Shown: positions 7,912 through 17,023, counted from the first letter of the stretch. The stretch: 64,000 nucleotides of DNA from Bacterioplanes sp965233665 (GCA_965233665.1 CBDDTG010000065.1:1-64000); one strand, 5' to 3'. Numbers and translations: made by a program. The notes: a model not told the origin generated them from the sequence alone.

Positions 7912-9752
7912 TATTCTTCTCCCAAAAAGCCACCGGTTTGATGCGCCCACAGTTGCGCATAAATGCCGTTGGCTTGCAGTAATTCTTGATGTGTGCCTTG
8001 CTCCACGATGCGGCCTTGGTCCATCACGATTAAACGGTCCATGGCGGCAATGGTCGATAAACGGTGGGCGATGGCGATCACGGTTTTATTTTCCATCAGT
8101 CGATACAAGCTGGCTTGAATCGCGGCTTCCACTTCCGAGTCTAAGGCGGAAGTGGCTTCGTCCAAAATCAAAATGGGTGCATCTTTTAACAATACGCGGG
8201 CGATGGCGATGCGCTGGCGTTGGCCGCCAGACAGTTTTACCCCGCGCTCGCCGACTTGGGCATCCAGGCCGCTGTTGCCATCTGGGTCGGTCAGATCGCT
8301 GATAAAGCTTTGCGCTTCGGCTTGCTCGATGGCTTGCTGCAGCTCTGCTTCCGTCGCGTCCGGTCGGCCATACAAAATATTGTCACGAATGCTGCGGTGC
8401 AGCAGCGAGGTATCTTGCGTCACCATGCCAATGTGTTGGCGCAGGCTTTCTTGGCTGACCTCTCGAATGTCTTGGCCATCAATTAAAATGCGGCCGGACT
8501 GAATGTCGTAAAAGCGCAGCAATAAATTCACCAGGGTGGATTTGCCCGCCCCAGAGCGGCCCACCAGGCCGACTTTTTCGCCCGGCTTGATGTTTAAATC
8601 AAGTTGGTCAAAGACCTGTTTTGGGCGCTGATTTTTACCCTGGTAATGAAAGCTTACCTGCTGCAAATCGATTTGCCCGGCCGGCACTTGCAAGTCAGGC
8701 GCACCTTGAGCGTCTTCGATGGCGACGGGCTTAGATAAGGTATTCATGCCATCGGTAACGGTGCCGAGGTTTTCAAATAAATTGCCGACCTCCCACATAA
8801 TCCATTGCGACATGCCATTGATGCGCAGGGCCAAACTGATGGCAACGGCAATGGCACCGACGCTGATTAACGACTCGCTCCACAGCCACACCGACATACC
8901 AGCAATGCTCAGGGTTAACCAGTAATTGAGAACATTGACGGCAACATTAAAACCCGTGGCGAGGCGCATTTGCCGATACACGGTATTCATAAAGCCCTGC
9001 ATGCTGTCTTGGGCGTAATCGGCTTCGCGTTGGGTATGGGCAAACAATTTAACCGTTTGAATGTTGGTGTAGCTATCGACTATGCGCCCCGTCATGATTG
9101 AGCGAGCGTCGGCCTGCTTGGTGGCGATCTGCTTTAAGCGTGGAATAAAATACAACTGCACGCCTATATAGCCGGCCAGCCACACCAGCAGCGGTAATAC
9201 CAGGCGGCTGTCGGCGGAGGCGATGATGGCAATCACACTGATAAAATACACGCCGACATACACCATCACGTCGAGTAATTTCATCACGCTTTCACGTACC
9301 GCCAGCGAGGTTTGCATGACCTTGGTTGCCAGCCGGCCAGCAAAATCTTCTTGATAAAAACTCATGCTCTGACCGAGTAAATAACGGTGTGCCAGCCAGC
9401 GAATTTTCATCGGGTAATTGCCAAGCAGTGCTTGATGCACCAAGGCGGCGTGCAAAAATACCAGCAGCGGCATGCCAATCAATAGCAAAGCGCCCATGCC
9501 CCACAGTGTGGCTTGCTCTTGTGCCAGCAAGGTGGCCGGGTCACTGTTGACCAGCCAGTCGACCAGACTGCCCATAAACTGCACCAGGTACACTTCCAAA
9601 ATGGCCAGGGCAGCCGTGAGCACCGACATAATCAGCAAGGGCTTGCGCAGCCCACGGGTGTAGTGCAAACAGAACGCCACCAGCCCCTGTGGTGGTTGGC
9701 CAGGCGCCTGTGACGGAAAAGGATTAATTAAGGATTCAAAAAAACGCAGCAT
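7911..9752 (-). CDS. ABC exporter, fused permease and ATPase (MsbA/MDR type)
   Basis: A 613-residue half-transporter expected to work as a homodimer in the inner membrane. The six-helix membrane domain covers about residues 35-330. The ATPase has Walker A GRSGAGKST (398-406), signature LSGGQ (507-511), Walker B ILILDE (527-532) and the switch His at 563 (AHRLST). Length and order fit the lipid/multidrug exporter class. The next gene, a GNAT acetyltransferase, is translationally coupled to it. Substrate cannot be read from the sequence. Confidence 0.93.
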   Translation of the reverse strand: MLRFFESLINPFPSQAPGQPPQGLVAFCLHYTRGLRKPLLIMSVLTAALAILEVYLVQFMGSLVDWLVNSDPATLLAQEQATLWGMGALLLIGMPLLVFLHAALVHQALLGNYPMKIRWLAHRYLLGQSMSFYQEDFAGRLATKVMQTSLAVRESVMKLLDVMVYVGVYFISVIAIIASADSRLVLPLLVWLAGYIGVQLYFIPRLKQIATKQADARSIMTGRIVDSYTNIQTVKLFAHTQREADYAQDSMQGFMNTVYRQMRLATGFNVAVNVLNYWLTLSIAGMSVWLWSESLISVGAIAVAISLALRINGMSQWIMWEVGNLFENLGTVTDGMNTLSKPVAIEDAQGAPDLQVPAGQIDLQQVSFHYQGKNQRPKQVFDQLDLNIKPGEKVGLVGRSGAGKSTLVNLLLRFYDIQSGRILIDGQDIREVSQESLRQHIGMVTQDTSLLHRSIRDNILYGRPDATEAELQQAIEQAEAQSFISDLTDPDGNSGLDAQVGERGVKLSGGQRQRIAIARVLLKDAPILILDEATSALDSEVEAAIQASLYRLMENKTVIAIAHRLSTIAAMDRLIVMDQGRIVEQGTHQELLQANGIYAQLWAHQTGGFLGEE

Positions 9753-9841
9753 GGCTTGGTGTGTCGGCGGCTAACTAGGGCTGCACACCATAGCAAAATC
9801 TGCGTTGCAAGGCAGGTTACAGACTGTTGCAGGTCTCAGTG

Positions 9842-9937
9842 GACGAAGGTTGGCTCTAGCAGCCACCATTGCCTGCGAAGCACGCCTCGCCAGGGCCCGC
9901 TGAAAGCATGTGAACTTCAGACTCATGACACTAGGTA
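9842..9937 (+). repeat. Repeat family D, copy 1
   Basis: Contains ccaccattgc, cacgcctcgccag, a gctgaaagcatgtg block and the end cttcagactcatgacac. The same order occurs inverted at 39603-39720, and the last half at 36090-36145. The rest of the 450-base gap between the ABC gene and the lipoprotein gene holds only this and the terminator at 10120. Confidence 0.6.
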
Positions 9938-10119
9938 GCACGCTGTTATTAGAAGTTGCAAGCGCTCTACTCGAAGTGTTCGTCGTTTATGGGCCAGGAG
10001 AACAACGCCCACTGGATAGAGTGCCATGGATATCCTGGGTGTGATTTGTTCCTCTGGCTGTTTTAGAAAATGGATGTGACGGACTTCTGGCAGGCTGTTA
10101 CAGGAAAAATTTGAAATAG

Positions 10120-10154
10120 AAAGGTCTGGCAAGCGGTGGGCCTGCCAGACCTTT
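10120..10154 (-). terminator. Strong hairpin, terminator of the small lipoprotein gene
   Basis: A perfect 12-bp stem (aaaggtctggca / tgccagaccttt) with an 11-nt loop, about 53 bases after the lipoprotein stop. On the minus strand it is followed by a T-rich stretch. Confidence 0.7.
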
Positions 10155-10206
10155 GACGATATGACTCGATGGTAGAATCGATACCGTTGAGTGATATCAG
10201 CAGTGC

Positions 10207-10506
10207 TTAGCAGTCATCATCTTCTGCGTTCATTGCCTCTTTGGCTTCTTCACAAGCATCTTCAACACTGTTACCGGCATCTTCTGCGACATCTTCGGCA
10301 CTATCCCAGCCGTCCTCGGCTTTGTCTTTGGCATCTTCATAGGTAGATGCAACTGAATCGCTGGCTTCCTCTGCTGCATCCTTTGCTTGCTCAGCAACTT
10401 CATTAGCTTTTTCTTTAACAGATTCGTCACTTCCGTTTGTGTCTGCGCAAGCGGCTAAAGAAAAAGTTAAAAGACACGTTGCTGCTGCGGTACTCAAAAT
10501 TTTCAT
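10207..10506 (-). CDS. Small acidic lipoprotein, helical Ala/Glu/Lys repeats
   Basis: A 99-residue protein with a lipobox (TFSLAAC) and a mature part that is nearly all helix-forming A, E, K and D in short repeats (KANEVAEQAKDAAEEASDSV), like stress-linked LEA/YtxH-type helices. AAGGAA lies just before the ATG at 10506; the open frame extends 22 codons upstream without a better site. It is followed by a strong terminator and stands next to a DUF1328 gene, also a small envelope protein. Function unknown. Confidence 0.8.
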   Translation of the reverse strand: MKILSTAAATCLLTFSLAACADTNGSDESVKEKANEVAEQAKDAAEEASDSVASTYEDAKDKAEDGWDSAEDVAEDAGNSVEDACEEAKEAMNAEDDDC

Positions 10507-10707
10507 AACAATGGTTCCTTCGTAAGTTGTTTTGTGGATCGGTCTTGCGCATGCGATTTTCCGGTTAATCAATTGAGCACATATGTAAGCTACTCAATTT
10601 CAATAGCACAGTTCTCTAAGCGAGTTCGAGTCTTGATAAGGCCAGCGTTCCAGGGTTGGTGGCTGGTCTTTCTTGATCCGATCTTTTAGCTCGATTTCAA
10701 CTTAACT

Positions 10708-10884
10708 CTATATTTTTTGCTTGCTCTTGCGTGCTAACCCTATAGCGTATGAAACGACTAGGAGAACCAAGAATACTCCGAAGATTATTTTAGCGATTTC
10801 AGTTGCTGCTCCCGCGATTCCAGAAAATCCGAGTAATCCAGCAATAATTGCTACGATAAGAAATGTTAACGTCCAGCCAATCAT
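10708..10884 (-). CDS. DUF1328 small membrane protein (YtjA type)
   Basis: A 58-residue protein with two membrane helices and the DUF1328 pattern MIGWTLTFLIVAIIAGLLGF followed by GIAGAATEIAKIIFGVFLVL. AAGGG sits nine bases before the ATG at 10884. A GTG three codons upstream lies too close to that site to be used. Family function is unknown; members are often stress-induced. Confidence 0.9.
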   Translation of the reverse strand: MIGWTLTFLIVAIIAGLLGFSGIAGAATEIAKIIFGVFLVLLVVSYAIGLARKSKQKI

Positions 10885-11435
10885 GAGTGTCACCCTTATT
10901 GGTTGTGAATGTTTTGTCTTCGGAACTTGCTATTTACAATAACAATCTGAATTTCTTTATCAAATATTATATGTAAAGAAACGTAATTTCTGGAATTTCC
11001 CTGGTTTTTCTTTGTTGTAAGGAAATGAATATTTTATGAGGTGTTCGATTAACTTGTTTGGTTTCTGAAGTTGTATTGTTTCTTTATTTCTGTAGGTTTT
11101 TATGTGTTTTTTGAAAGGGTTGTTTTTTTGAGTGTCGTGGAATTTGATGGTGGCAATCAATTTTTAGTCTCTATTAATAGTGCTATGGTATTCCGCCAAC
11201 TGCGTCGGCAAAGGCTCTGCAGCGAAATCAATTCCATTTTTTGACTTTATGGTGCGTTAGTGTCTTTTGGGAGAATTCAGTGTCAGGTAGGTAGTGACAG
11301 ATCCGCAGAGGGCGGCGGTTTTGCAAAAAACTTATACGAATATGCATTTAGAGAAGAGGGCGGACTGAAACACGTTGGGCTGCCAGAGCGGGCCTGCTAT
11401 GTAGATCTGAGCAGGCCTGCTAAGTCAAACCTTTT
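10885..11435 (-). other. AT-rich intergenic region without supported genes
   Basis: About 550 bases, strongly AT-rich between 10940 and 11170. Short open frames occur but none has a convincing ribosome site or recognisable protein. Promoter sequences for the DUF1328 gene must lie in the first part. Confidence 0.5.
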
Positions 11436-13091
11436 CTATTTTGGCGTAGTTTGTCCTTTGGTAGCTGGGCTTAATATACGAAGAGAGGCCGGTTGTATTT
11501 CTATCTCCAGCGATTTGGCGGAGAAAACTTCACCATCAATGACATAGTGAAGGGTATGGGATTCTTCACTGTTGGTCGGGGCTATCTTTACTTTTTTTGG
11601 GGTGTATTGGCTTGAGAAAAACTTTGAATCCCCAGGTGTTATGTTGTCCATGAGTAATTCTAAGATATTGGTAATATGACCCGTGACGTTTTCATCATGT
11701 GGGATAAGTGTCATAGACAGTTGCCCATCGTTGAACTCAGGTTTGCCGCCGCCGCGAGCCAGTAGGGATGACAGTGGCGCCGTGTTGGCGATAACTACGC
11801 TGGCAGTTTCTTGTTGAAACTCGGGCTGATCGTCTAGCTGATAACTAAGAGAGAGGGCGTTACCTTCGTTTAATGCTCGCAAAAAACTACGTAAATATGC
11901 CATCTGGCCTGAGTCATTTTTAGCATCACGATCAGCGCCACGAATCATCTCTGATTCAAAACCAAGGCCAACCATGAGAAGACTCAAAGCACCATTACAG
12001 TTTATGGTGTCCATCTGTTCTGTATGCTGGCGCTCAAGCACGTCACAAGCGATATCGATGGGGGCTAAAGCAGCCTGTTCCCCCAGTATGGCTTTATACA
12101 GGGCATTGGCTGTTCCCAGTGGAATAATACCTAAAGCGGTATCAGAGAATACCAGTTCAGACGCTACCTGATTCACCGTTCCATCTCCACCGCCGGCAAA
12201 TACATAACTGGGGTGGGTCTTTAACGCCTCGCGTGTTAGCTCGTGTGCATCGACCTCTTTGCTGGTTTTAAAAAGTGTTAGCTGAAAGGTTTGGGACAGC
12301 TGTTGAACGATTTGATGCTTGTAGATTTCCCACTTTTTGCCGCCAGCAACAGGATTGATAACCATGGCAGCATCGGGGCCTAGATGAAGGTCTTTCTGGT
12401 TGTGTAGTTGTTTTAGATAGTGTTGCTGTGTTGCATTAAGCCGGGCAACCGAGCGAATTTTTTGGATGCTATTGATAATTTCGTGGATGGATTTGTCTGG
12501 GTTTAATGCTGCTAAGTAGGCTGCACAGGTTAATACCGATCGGCCTTTGCCTAATGCGCAGTGTACGATGACGGGGCGTTCGTTTTTTATATGATTGTGT
12601 ATCCAATTTATTGCTTTATGGACTTGCTCATTAGAGGGTGTTCGATGATCCAGTATGGGGATGCTTAAGTAGAATAGATCGCTGTTATCTTGGCTCCAGT
12701 TTAAGCCGTTAAACTCGGCGGTTACATCCAGAATCGCAACAATGCCCTGATCTCGGAGTTGGTGAACGTCTTTCTGAAACAACCGACTGCCGACGTATAA
12801 TTTATCTGCAATTGAATGAAAAGCCGGGCCTTTGTCTGTGTACCTTCGCCAGTGGTTATAACCCGCCGCTCCTAACAGTGCTGGCCATAAGATAGCCCTG
12901 ACCATTAAGGGAATGCTTCCGTTACTGCGCTTTCGAAAAATTTGATGGTTGTTCGCCCAGTAACCAACGCTAATGACTGCAAGTGAAAATGACGTCCACC
13001 ATAAAAATATGGATGCAATCGTCCAAGGCGCCAATATTCCTAAAAATAACAACGTAATTGCTGATGCTGTGTAAAGCAAGGGGATAATCAT
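11436..13091 (-). CDS. Fusion of dual-specificity phosphatase and diacylglycerol-kinase-like lipid kinase
   Basis: A 551-residue three-part protein. Residues 1-80 hold two or three membrane helices. Residues 90-230 are a DSP-type phosphatase with the catalytic P-loop HCALGKGRS (C178, R184; CX5R) and a possible general acid in ILDHRTP. Residues 240-545 are a DAGK-catalytic domain with VINPVAGG, the nucleotide loop GGGDGT (300-305) and LGTAN. Both sets of catalytic residues appear intact. This suggests membrane lipid phosphorylation and dephosphorylation by one protein. Similar fusions exist in other proteobacteria, but the substrate is not established. Confidence 0.88.
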   Translation of the reverse strand: MIIPLLYTASAITLLFLGILAPWTIASIFLWWTSFSLAVISVGYWANNHQIFRKRSNGSIPLMVRAILWPALLGAAGYNHWRRYTDKGPAFHSIADKLYVGSRLFQKDVHQLRDQGIVAILDVTAEFNGLNWSQDNSDLFYLSIPILDHRTPSNEQVHKAINWIHNHIKNERPVIVHCALGKGRSVLTCAAYLAALNPDKSIHEIINSIQKIRSVARLNATQQHYLKQLHNQKDLHLGPDAAMVINPVAGGKKWEIYKHQIVQQLSQTFQLTLFKTSKEVDAHELTREALKTHPSYVFAGGGDGTVNQVASELVFSDTALGIIPLGTANALYKAILGEQAALAPIDIACDVLERQHTEQMDTINCNGALSLLMVGLGFESEMIRGADRDAKNDSGQMAYLRSFLRALNEGNALSLSYQLDDQPEFQQETASVVIANTAPLSSLLARGGGKPEFNDGQLSMTLIPHDENVTGHITNILELLMDNITPGDSKFFSSQYTPKKVKIAPTNSEESHTLHYVIDGEVFSAKSLEIEIQPASLRILSPATKGQTTPK

Positions 13092-13144
13092 GCTAACTCC
13101 ATACTTAAATAATAATGTAAGTATGGAGATTGATGAAATAATGT

Positions 13145-13189
13145 AAAGACCGGAGCACTTCTGAATAATTCAGAGGTACTCCGGTCTTT
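13145..13189. terminator. 45-base near-perfect inverted repeat
   Basis: The two arms (aaagaccggagcacttctgaa and ttcagaggtactccggtcttt) pair over about 21 bp with two mismatches. The centre resembles the end of repeat family B (gaattattcagaggt). It may act as a bidirectional terminator or be a family B remnant. Confidence 0.6.
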
Positions 13190-13230
13190 CTGTGTACTGA
13201 AACACAGTTCTATGAGTATTTGCTGTCGCC

Positions 13231-13296
13231 AGCTTCGTGACCTAGAGCCCTCTGACGATCCAGAGCGGGCACTGAATTATTCAGAGGTGCCTTAGG
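13231..13296 (+). repeat. Repeat family B, partial copy
   Basis: Matches the distal half of family B: cttcgtgacct, ctctgacgatccagagcggg, then cactgaattattcagaggtg. Compare 26809-26932 and 35921-36050. Confidence 0.75.
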
Positions 13297-13338
13297 GTCA
13301 CTCTTTCAGCGTAGACAAGTCTGCTGGCCAGATGGGGG

Positions 13339-13893
13339 TTAGCCCAAATGATCTTTTAAGCCCGCTGGCAAACGCGCTGGCTCAAAGATTTCGATCCAGT
13401 AGCCGTCTGGGTCTTGGATAAAGGCAATGTCGTTCATTTTGCCGTCTTCCGGGCGCTTGGCGAAGGTGACGTTAAGCTCGTCGAAGCGCTGGCAAGCGGC
13501 GGTTAAATCTGGCACGGCAAAGCCAATATGGCCAAAGCCACGCGGCTCGCTATTGCCATTGTGGTAGTGCAGGTCTGGGTCGTCTTCGCTGCCCCAGTTA
13601 TAGGTCAGCTCCAGCATGGCCGGGCGGCTAAAGGTTTGCACCGTGCGTTCATCGACATCTGCCGACCAGTGTTGGCGCTGCTCGTCATCTAAGGCGGCGA
13701 GAAAAAACAAGGTGAAGCGCATTTCTGGAAATTCCAGTTTGCGTACCAGGGTCATGCCCATCACGCGGGTGTAAAAATCCAGCGACGTTTGTGGGTTTTT
13801 GATGCGCAACATGGTCTGGTTAAAAACAAAGCCCTCGGTGGCGCTGTCGTGTTGCTGATAAAGGCCAGGGGCGTCGTCAAAGTGGCGATTCAT
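13339..13893 (-). CDS. gloA: Lactoylglutathione lyase (glyoxalase I)
   Basis: A 184-residue glyoxalase I that isomerises the methylglyoxal-glutathione hemithioacetal to S-lactoylglutathione. Expected metal ligands are Q26, E95 (MLELTYNW), H122 (GFGHIGFAVPD) and E168 (YWIEIFEPARL). Gln as first ligand is typical of the zinc-type (eukaryote/Pseudomonas-like) enzymes rather than the short E. coli nickel form. The start MNRHFDDAPG is chosen because GAGG precedes it; the open frame extends 43 codons upstream into the divergent amidase gene region. Confidence 0.93.
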   Translation of the reverse strand: MNRHFDDAPGLYQQHDSATEGFVFNQTMLRIKNPQTSLDFYTRVMGMTLVRKLEFPEMRFTLFFLAALDDEQRQHWSADVDERTVQTFSRPAMLELTYNWGSEDDPDLHYHNGNSEPRGFGHIGFAVPDLTAACQRFDELNVTFAKRPEDGKMNDIAFIQDPDGYWIEIFEPARLPAGLKDHLG

Positions 13894-14013
13894 AATGTTT
13901 ACCTCGTTGTCACTAACGGCGGCAGCATAGGCTTGTGAGTAGGGCATCGCAAGCAAACTTGTCGCACCGTGGGAATGGTTTACTCTGAGGACGACCAGAC
14001 AATGGAATGCCTT

Positions 14014-15267
14014 ATGACTCATCCCGAACTCATTATTAATGGCTTAACCCTGGCCGCCGGCGGTGCCTTAATCGTCGAGCGGGTGACCGAGTTTCTCAAA
14101 CACATTCAAAAACGCTTTGACCGCGAGCAGGCTGAGCAGCGCTTGCTGCAAGTCGAGCTGGCGGAGTTGCGCCAGGCCAATCTGGCGGCGGAGCAAATCT
14201 TGGCCGGCGAAGTGCCAACCCCCGTAGATGAGCCTGATGATCGCGAGCAATACGTGCCAGTGCCCATCATCGACAGTGAGCGCTTGAATCTAAATTCCGC
14301 GCGGGTGCGGTTGTTTGTGCGCTTGGCACCGCTGGCGCTGGGGCTGATCATTGCCGGCGTGCTGGACTTGCACTTATTGGCCCTGATGCGTGGCGCTGAA
14401 GTGCTGCCAATGGCGCAACTGTGGGCTGATGGCCAGATAGGCCAAGCGCTGTTGCAGTGGCTAGATACCCTCTTGAGTGGCGTATTTATCGCTGGCGGCA
14501 GCCAGCCGGTGCATGTGTTGATTCGCTTTTTGCGCGCCAGGCCACTGCCGGCTCCCACTCCTGGGGAAGACAGCGAAGTCAGTGCCGCTAATGTCGGTGA
14601 TGCGGCCACTGAAAGCCAGCCTACGCCGCTGCGCTACCAAGGCGGGGTAAAACCACTGACATTAGAGCAGGTGCACAAGCGCAGTGGCGATCCGCAGCAA
14701 ATCGTGGTGCATCACACGGCGATGAATGCCAACACCAGTTTCGCCACCATCGTGGACGAGTTTTTAGTCAATAAAGGCTGGCTTACCGGCTATCACGCGG
14801 TGATTATGCCCGACGGTCAAATTCATGCCTTTTGCCGCTGGGACAGACGCGGCAACCATGCCCGTGGCCACAACGACCGCACCCTCGGCATTGCCTTTCA
14901 TGGCAATTTTCACACCGACCCTGCCGATGCCTATGCCAATCACGATGGTCGCTACGGCCCGCAGCAACCGAGCGAAGCCCAACTCGATGCCGGGGCACGG
15001 TTAATCGCCGCTTGGATTCGTCTTTACCCGCAAATGGATGGCATCGACGATGTCGTGGCCCACCGTGAACTGAGTGGTGCCAGCACAGTGTGCCCAGGCG
15101 ATCAATTTCCGCTAACGCAGCTGCGCCAAGGGGTAGGGCAATGGCTTGAGCGCTGGCAGCAGCCACAGCATCAGGCACTGCTGGCGGCTCTGGCACAACA
15201 GCCACGCATTTATTGCAGCGAGCAGCGCCCTGCGTGGCTGAAAACAGAGGAGGTGTCTCATGGGTAG
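14014..15267 (+). CDS. Membrane-anchored N-acetylmuramoyl-L-alanine amidase
   Basis: A 417-residue protein. The first 200 residues hold a membrane helix, a coiled-coil stretch (KRFDREQAEQRLLQVELAEL) and further hydrophobic segments. The C-terminal half is an Amidase_2/PGRP-type domain: first zinc ligand in IVVHHTAMN, then RGHNDRTLGIAFHGNF, then AHRELSGASTVCPGDQF with Cys as likely last ligand. It would cleave the stem peptide from peptidoglycan. ATG at 14002 is an alternative start. It heads a four-gene overlapping operon. Its N-terminal region resembles the next gene's product. Confidence 0.85.
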   Translation: MTHPELIINGLTLAAGGALIVERVTEFLKHIQKRFDREQAEQRLLQVELAELRQANLAAEQILAGEVPTPVDEPDDREQYVPVPIIDSERLNLNSARVRLFVRLAPLALGLIIAGVLDLHLLALMRGAEVLPMAQLWADGQIGQALLQWLDTLLSGVFIAGGSQPVHVLIRFLRARPLPAPTPGEDSEVSAANVGDAATESQPTPLRYQGGVKPLTLEQVHKRSGDPQQIVVHHTAMNANTSFATIVDEFLVNKGWLTGYHAVIMPDGQIHAFCRWDRRGNHARGHNDRTLGIAFHGNFHTDPADAYANHDGRYGPQQPSEAQLDAGARLIAAWIRLYPQMDGIDDVVAHRELSGASTVCPGDQFPLTQLRQGVGQWLERWQQPQHQALLAALAQQPRIYCSEQRPAWLKTEEVSHG

Positions 15268-15814
15268 CGCCGAACCTGCACTGGTGTTAATCACCATGAC
15301 GCTGTTTTTTTCTTTATTGGTAGAGCGCATCACCGAGCTGGCCATGGCACTGCTGGATTACGGCGACGTGCGCTTTCACTGGCATCGCTTTTGGCAGCAG
15401 CGTGCCGCCAAATTGGCTTGGCAACTGTCGCAGCCGCGCGACCCGCGCTGGCAGCAAGAGTTGGTGCGCGCATTAGAGCGCTATTTAAGCTGCGAAGCCA
15501 ATGGCGTCACCGCTGTGTCGGTGGCCAAGGTACGCCAGGCGTATTTACAGCTGGCGACCAAGTTGGTGGCCATCACGGTGGGCATCGTCTTGGCGTGGCT
15601 GTTGGAGTTGAATGTGTTTGCTGCCATCGACCAGCTCAATGCCGCTGCCGGAGAACAAAGCATGCGCTATTTTTCCAGTGCGTTTTTGCCCCAGCCACTG
15701 GCGTTGGTACTAACTGGCATCGTTTTGGGCTTGGGTGCAGGGCCGCTGCATAAAGTCATCAGTGCGCTGGAGCGGGCGCGCAAAGACAAGCAACCACCGG
15801 AGGCCAAGCCATGA
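15260..15814 (+). CDS. Membrane protein paralogous to the amidase N-terminus
   Basis: A 184-residue membrane protein whose start overlaps the amidase gene by 8 bases, with GAGGAGG upstream. Its plan repeats the amidase N-terminus: a helix followed by LVERITEL (amidase: IVERVTEF), a basic loop, a helix ending in LELNVFAAID (amidase: LDLHLLALM), and a final helix followed by GPLHKVISALERA (amidase: QPVHVLIRFLRA). Both probably carry the same unnamed membrane domain. It may form a complex with the amidase; a holin-like role is conceivable but unproven. Confidence 0.7.
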   Translation: MGSAEPALVLITMTLFFSLLVERITELAMALLDYGDVRFHWHRFWQQRAAKLAWQLSQPRDPRWQQELVRALERYLSCEANGVTAVSVAKVRQAYLQLATKLVAITVGIVLAWLLELNVFAAIDQLNAAAGEQSMRYFSSAFLPQPLALVLTGIVLGLGAGPLHKVISALERARKDKQPPEAKP

Positions 15815-16347
15815 TGAATGCCGGTTTGTGGTTATTGGAGTACGGCGACTTGCTGTTAGGCGTCGTGCTGCTGTGGTGGCTGAGTGGGCGACTGCCGGGG
15901 CGGGCACGTTGGTATGTGCTGTCGTTTGGCTTGGGTTGGCTGGTGTTGCAGGGCTGGCAGCGGCATCGCGCACGTCAGCGCTTTCTTGAGTTGGATGAGC
16001 AACGCACTCAGCTGCGGTTAAGGCTGCAACAGCTGAAACAACAGGCGCAGCAGCTGGATCAGCAAAACCAAGCCCTCAACAACGAGGCCAGGCAACTGCG
16101 CCAGGACAGTGCCACCCTGCAGCAACAGCTGGCGCAGCTGCAACAAGGCGACGAGCAATTGGCGCTGCGTCGTGTGCAACTAGAGCGCGACTGGCAAGCC
16201 GCTCAGCAGCGTGCCGCCGAGGTGCAGGCGCAAAATCAACAGGTATTGGCGCAATTGCAGCGCCTGCAAGCCATGCGTCAGCTGGTGGATACCAACGCCA
16301 AGGTGGATGAAGCCGCTGCCGAGGAGAGCCCTTATGTTGCGCCTTAG
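15811..16347 (+). CDS. Membrane-anchored Gln-rich coiled-coil protein
   Basis: A 178-residue protein with two N-terminal membrane helices (about residues 7-50) and then a long coiled coil of Q, L, R and A (residues 55-165). Start overlaps the preceding gene by 4 bases (ATGA). Third gene of the amidase operon. It resembles phage spanin-like or envelope-bridging proteins in shape only; no family is recognised. Confidence 0.7.
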   Translation: MMNAGLWLLEYGDLLLGVVLLWWLSGRLPGRARWYVLSFGLGWLVLQGWQRHRARQRFLELDEQRTQLRLRLQQLKQQAQQLDQQNQALNNEARQLRQDSATLQQQLAQLQQGDEQLALRRVQLERDWQAAQQRAAEVQAQNQQVLAQLQRLQAMRQLVDTNAKVDEAAAEESPYVAP

Positions 16348-16963
16348 TCAACCTTCCTCACTGCTGCGGTTGGCGCTGCTTGGCTTGGTGCTATGGCCGC
16401 TGAGCAGCGCGTGGGCCCAGGCTTGCGAGCTGATCGTGCAAGCCGATGACTTTGACCGCCGCCAGGTCAATGGCGAATGGGTTTACCTGATGCCGGCGGC
16501 GCGCTTTGACGCCCTGCAACGTCAGGGCTGCATGCCGGTTACTCAGTTGCTGCAAGACAACCAGTTAAGCATTACCGAGCTGCAGCGCCAAGTCGTCGAG
16601 CAGCAACAGCTGATTACCGATTATCAACGGCAAATTGAGCTTTACCAGCAGGTGGTGGCCGAGGCCAGCCGCATTAATCAACGCTACGACAACCTCGCCA
16701 GCAGTTATCAGCAGCAATTACAGCAACAGCAGAGTTTAATTCAGCGCTATCAACAAACCGCCGATGAGTTTGATGCCCTGGCTGGCGATTATCGCGACCT
16801 GGCCGCACAAGGGCTAAGCCGTTATCGCCTCGGCCTGGCACTCGGCGCTGGCAATGAGGGCATGGCCGGTGCCGTGCAGTTTGGGGTGGGGCGCTGGCTG
16901 GTGCTGCTGCACAGCTTAGATGGCCATGCCAGTGCTTTGGTCGGCACGGAAATACGCTTCTGA
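16334..16963 (+). CDS. Secreted coiled-coil protein of the amidase operon
   Basis: A 209-residue protein with a signal peptide (LLRLALLGLVLWPLSSAWA), two Cys residues early in the mature part and a coiled-coil region (about 75-150). The C-terminus (YRLGLALGAGNEGMAGAVQF, ending EIRF) has alternating hydrophobic residues and a terminal Phe, which could be a small outer-membrane beta segment. The start overlaps the preceding gene by 14 bases; GAGGAG lies upstream. Likely periplasmic or outer-membrane partner of the amidase. No known family recognised. Confidence 0.7.
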   Translation: MLRLSQPSSLLRLALLGLVLWPLSSAWAQACELIVQADDFDRRQVNGEWVYLMPAARFDALQRQGCMPVTQLLQDNQLSITELQRQVVEQQQLITDYQRQIELYQQVVAEASRINQRYDNLASSYQQQLQQQQSLIQRYQQTADEFDALAGDYRDLAAQGLSRYRLGLALGAGNEGMAGAVQFGVGRWLVLLHSLDGHASALVGTEIRF

Positions 16964-17023
16964 ACTTGAAAGCCAAGCCCGGCGCCGCCAGCATAGTAGG
17001 CTGATTAGCCAGCCTGAGGATCT

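Noticed and set aside
9923..10132. 69-codon minus-strand open frame
   Set aside because: Lies partly in repeat D and a terminator hairpin; no family, no ribosome site.
10960..11160. 66-codon minus-strand open frame in an AT-rich gap
   Set aside because: Low-complexity composition and no initiation signal.
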